DNA of 64,000 bases from Pseudomonas guangdongensis (GTDB taxonomy: Bacteria; Pseudomonadota; Gammaproteobacteria; Pseudomonadales; Pseudomonadaceae): assembly GCF_900105885.1 (NCBI RefSeq), contig NZ_LT629780.1, positions 992,001-1,056,000 of the forward strand. Reading direction: 5' to 3'. The notes under the pieces were generated by a model, which saw nothing but the letters and a program-made list of their open reading frames with translations, was not told the DNA's origin and searched no databases. Shown one piece after another: positions 60,460 to 64,000 of this stretch. Numbering within the stretch: position 1 is the stretch's first letter; each line of letters starts with the position of its first letter. Both the position numbers and the translations under genes were made by a program.

Positions 60460-62262
60460 TTAACCCTCAATCTCGATGAGTACTTCACCGGGATTGACCC
60501 TGTCGCCCTTGACCACGTGAATCGCCTTGACGGTGCCGGCGATCGGCGCCTGCACCTCGGTTTCCATCTTCATCGCCTCGGTGATCAGCACCGACTGGCC
60601 GGCCTTGACCGCATCGCCTTCCTTGACCAGCACGTCGACGATGTTGCCCGGCATGGCGGTGCAGACGTCGCCCGGCGCGCTGCTCTGCTTGCGCTGGCCG
60701 CCGGCGCCGCCGACGAAGGCGTTGAGCGGCTCGAACACCACCTCTTCGGGCATGCCGTCGATGGCCAGGTAGAAGTGGCGCTTGCCGTCGTTCTTCACGC
60801 TGACCCCGGTGATGTCGACGCGGTAGCTCTCGCCGTGGACGTCGACCACGAACTCGGTGGGCACGCCTTCCTGGGCCGGCCGCGCAGCGGCGTCGGGCTG
60901 CGGCAGCAGCACTTCCGGCTTGAGGGTGCCGGCGGCGCGCTCTTCGAGGAACTTGCGCCCGATGTCGGGGAACATGGCGAAGGTCAGCACGTCCTCCTCG
61001 GACTTGGCCAGGCTGCCGATTTCCTCGCGCAGGCGGGCCATTTCCGGCGCCAGCAGGTCGGCCGGACGCACGTCGATGACGTCCTCGCTGCCGATGGCCT
61101 GGAAGCGCAGCGGCTCGTTGACCTGGCCCGGCGCGCGGCCGTAGCGGCCCTGCAGGTACAGCTTGACCTCGTTGGTGATGGTCTTGTAGCGCGCGCCGGC
61201 CAGCACGTTGAACACCGCCTGGGTGCCGACGATCTGCGAGGTCGGGGTGACCAGCGGCGGGTAGCCGAGGTCGGCGCGCACCCGCGGGATCTCCTCGAAC
61301 ACCTCGTTGATGCGGTGCAGGGCGCCCTGCTCCTTCAGCTGGTTGGCCAGGTTGGACATCATGCCGCCCGGCACCTGATTGACCTGCACGCGGGTGTCGA
61401 CGCCGGTGAATTCGCTCTCGAACTGGTGGTACTTCTTGCGGATGCCGTAGAAGTACAGGCCGATCTCCTGCAGCAGCGCCAGGTCCAGGCCGGTGTCGTA
61501 GGGGGTGCCACGCAGCGCGGCGACCATCGACTCGGTGCCCGGATGGCTGGTGCCCCAGGCGAAGCTGGAGATCGCCGTGTCGATGTGCCCGGCGCCGGCC
61601 TCGATGGCCTTGAGCTGGCACATGGCGCCCAGGCCCGCGGTGTCGTGGGAATGGATGAAGATCGGCAGGTCGACCGCGGCCTTCAGCGCCTGCACCAGCT
61701 CGGCGCTGGCGTAGGGAGTGAGCAGGCCGGCCATGTCCTTGATGGCGATGGAGTCGACGCCCTTCTCCTGCATGCGCTGGGCCAGCTCGACGAAGGACGC
61801 GGTGTCGTGCACCGGGCTGACGGTGTAGCAGATGGTGCCCTGGGCGTGCTTGCCGGCGGCCTTGACCGCCTCGATGGCGGTGCGCAGGTTACGCACGTCG
61901 TTCATCGCATCGAAGATGCGGAACACGTCGATGCCGTTGACCGCGGCCTTGGCGACGAAGGCCTTGACCACGTCGTCGCTGTAGTGGCGGTAGCCGAGCA
62001 GGTTCTGCCCGCGCAGCAGCATCTGCAGGCGGGTGTTGGGCAGCGCCGCCTTGAGCTGGCGCAGGCGCTCCCACGGGTCTTCCTTGAGGAAGCGCACGCA
62101 GGCGTCGAAGGTGGCGCCGCCCCAGACTTCCAGCGACCAGTAGCCGACCCGGTCCAGTTTCTCGCAGATCGGCAGCATGTCTTCCAGGCGCATGCGGGTG
62201 GCGATCAGCGACTGGTGGGCGTCGCGCAGGATGGTGTCGGTGACGTGGATCTTGTTAGTCAT
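60460..62262 (-). CDS. pycB: Pyruvate carboxylase subunit B (carboxyltransferase plus biotin carrier)
   Basis: This 600-residue protein has an N-terminal carboxyltransferase TIM barrel (VTDTILRDAHQSLIATRMR; cited: TDTILRDAHQSLIATRMR), and a C-terminal biotinyl domain with Lys565 in ITEAMKMETEVQ. It makes oxaloacetate from pyruvate together with PycA. It was often annotated as oadA, but pairing with a biotin-carboxylase subunit and no sodium-pump genes supports a carboxylase role. It follows pycA by 11 bases. Confidence 0.94.
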   Translation of the reverse strand: MTNKIHVTDTILRDAHQSLIATRMRLEDMLPICEKLDRVGYWSLEVWGGATFDACVRFLKEDPWERLRQLKAALPNTRLQMLLRGQNLLGYRHYSDDVVKAFVAKAAVNGIDVFRIFDAMNDVRNLRTAIEAVKAAGKHAQGTICYTVSPVHDTASFVELAQRMQEKGVDSIAIKDMAGLLTPYASAELVQALKAAVDLPIFIHSHDTAGLGAMCQLKAIEAGAGHIDTAISSFAWGTSHPGTESMVAALRGTPYDTGLDLALLQEIGLYFYGIRKKYHQFESEFTGVDTRVQVNQVPGGMMSNLANQLKEQGALHRINEVFEEIPRVRADLGYPPLVTPTSQIVGTQAVFNVLAGARYKTITNEVKLYLQGRYGRAPGQVNEPLRFQAIGSEDVIDVRPADLLAPEMARLREEIGSLAKSEEDVLTFAMFPDIGRKFLEERAAGTLKPEVLLPQPDAAARPAQEGVPTEFVVDVHGESYRVDITGVSVKNDGKRHFYLAIDGMPEEVVFEPLNAFVGGAGGQRKQSSAPGDVCTAMPGNIVDVLVKEGDAVKAGQSVLITEAMKMETEVQAPIAGTVKAIHVVKGDRVNPGEVLIEIEG

Positions 62263-62273
62263 GGCTCAATTCC

Positions 62274-63689
<1,416 letters not shown>

Positions 63690-63713
63690 GGGGTATCCCT
63701 CGGCAAGGGCTGA

Positions 63714-63729
63714 CTGACCGGCCGGTCAG
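63714..63729. promoter_or_regulatory. pycA: Perfect 16-bp palindrome before pycA
   Basis: CTGACCGGCCGGTCAG is perfectly palindromic and lies 25 bases upstream of the pycA start. An AT-rich stretch follows to about 63820, the likely promoter region shared with the divergent LysR gene. Confidence 0.55.
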
Positions 63730-63973
63730 GCCGCAGGTTTTTTACCCTAGCGTCCGGGGGATGATTAAGAAAAATGAATAATTATTGGGAAAGGCATAAG
63801 CATTGGCTAATATGACCGCCGAACCCCGGTCGAAACGGTAACGGCGAGCCAGCGCCGATGCATTCTCGATCCTGACTTTTGGCCTAAGATGCCGGACGAT
63901 CAGCGATCATGACTGCACGCAGGCGCACGCCCGGCATGCCGTCTGCCGGGCCCGAGAAACCCGGAGAAACCCG

Positions 63974-64000
63974 ATGCGCAAATCCCTGATGCGCCTGACC
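63974..64000 (+). CDS. pycR: LysR-family regulator, N-terminal fragment (probable PycR)
   Basis: The frame from ATG 63974 reads MRKSLMRLT and runs off the window. GGAG lies 7 bases upstream. The sequence and the place divergent from pycAB resemble the start of PycR in P. aeruginosa. Nine residues alone are not diagnostic. Confidence 0.6.

Overview
This window is a high-GC chromosomal segment from a Pseudomonas-type gammaproteobacterium. The evidence is protein-level resemblance to Pseudomonas genes and familiar Pseudomonas gene orders: phoBR/pstSCAB-phoU, aguAB next to spuI and spuABC-D-FGH, ctaA-ctaB-sco, and pycAB beside the start of a LysR gene like pycR. I see no rRNA, tRNA, CRISPR array, complete insertion sequence or prophage. 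Coding density is high and no gene-free stretch exceeds about 300 bases.

Layout. 1-10.7 kb: end of phoB, phoR, a CNNM/CBS membrane protein, an M23 peptidase, then phoU-pstB-pstA-pstC-pstS on the minus strand, with PhoB boxes before pstC and pstS. 10.8-15 kb: a thioesterase, a periplasmic OB-fold protein and a TakP-like TRAP transporter whose binding-protein gene diverges from its permease genes. 15-26.8 kb: polyamine region, with agmatine-to-putrescine enzymes (aguA, aguB), gamma-glutamylation and transamination enzymes (spuI, spuA, spuB, spuC) and an ABC importer (spuD, spuFGH). 26.9-29.7 kb: sco, ctaB and ctaA (copper delivery and haem A synthesis) without the structural cox genes that usually precede them.

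29.8-38 kb: a five-gene minus-strand cluster built around a 1232-residue tubulin/FtsZ-superfamily protein with a C-terminal GYF_2 domain. Its partners are a vWA-like membrane protein, a small three-helix membrane protein, a zinc-ribbon/propeller-like protein and a zinc-ribbon/transmembrane/coiled-coil protein. This is the best candidate in the window for a poorly described system, probably a membrane-linked cytomotive filament. 38-43 kb: a DUF4105-type protein with HExxH, two DUF2388 paralogues, a DMT exporter and a low-GC orphan membrane gene.

43-49 kb: an aspartate/asparagine region (LysR, aspA, an HTH regulator, an AGCS symporter, asparaginase) with clear candidate operators in both divergent intergenic regions. 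49-57 kb: a decayed AEC transporter, a YedE-type permease, dodecin, a lipoprotein, an intact AEC transporter, prlC-yheV, a BASS transporter with a divergent AraC regulator, and gamma-carbonic anhydrase. 57-64 kb: acuI with its TetR regulator, an SbtB/SbtA bicarbonate-uptake pair, two-subunit pyruvate carboxylase and the start of pycR. Carbonic anhydrase, bicarbonate uptake and a bicarbonate-consuming carboxylase within 7 kb suggest a carbon-supply neighbourhood for anaplerosis.
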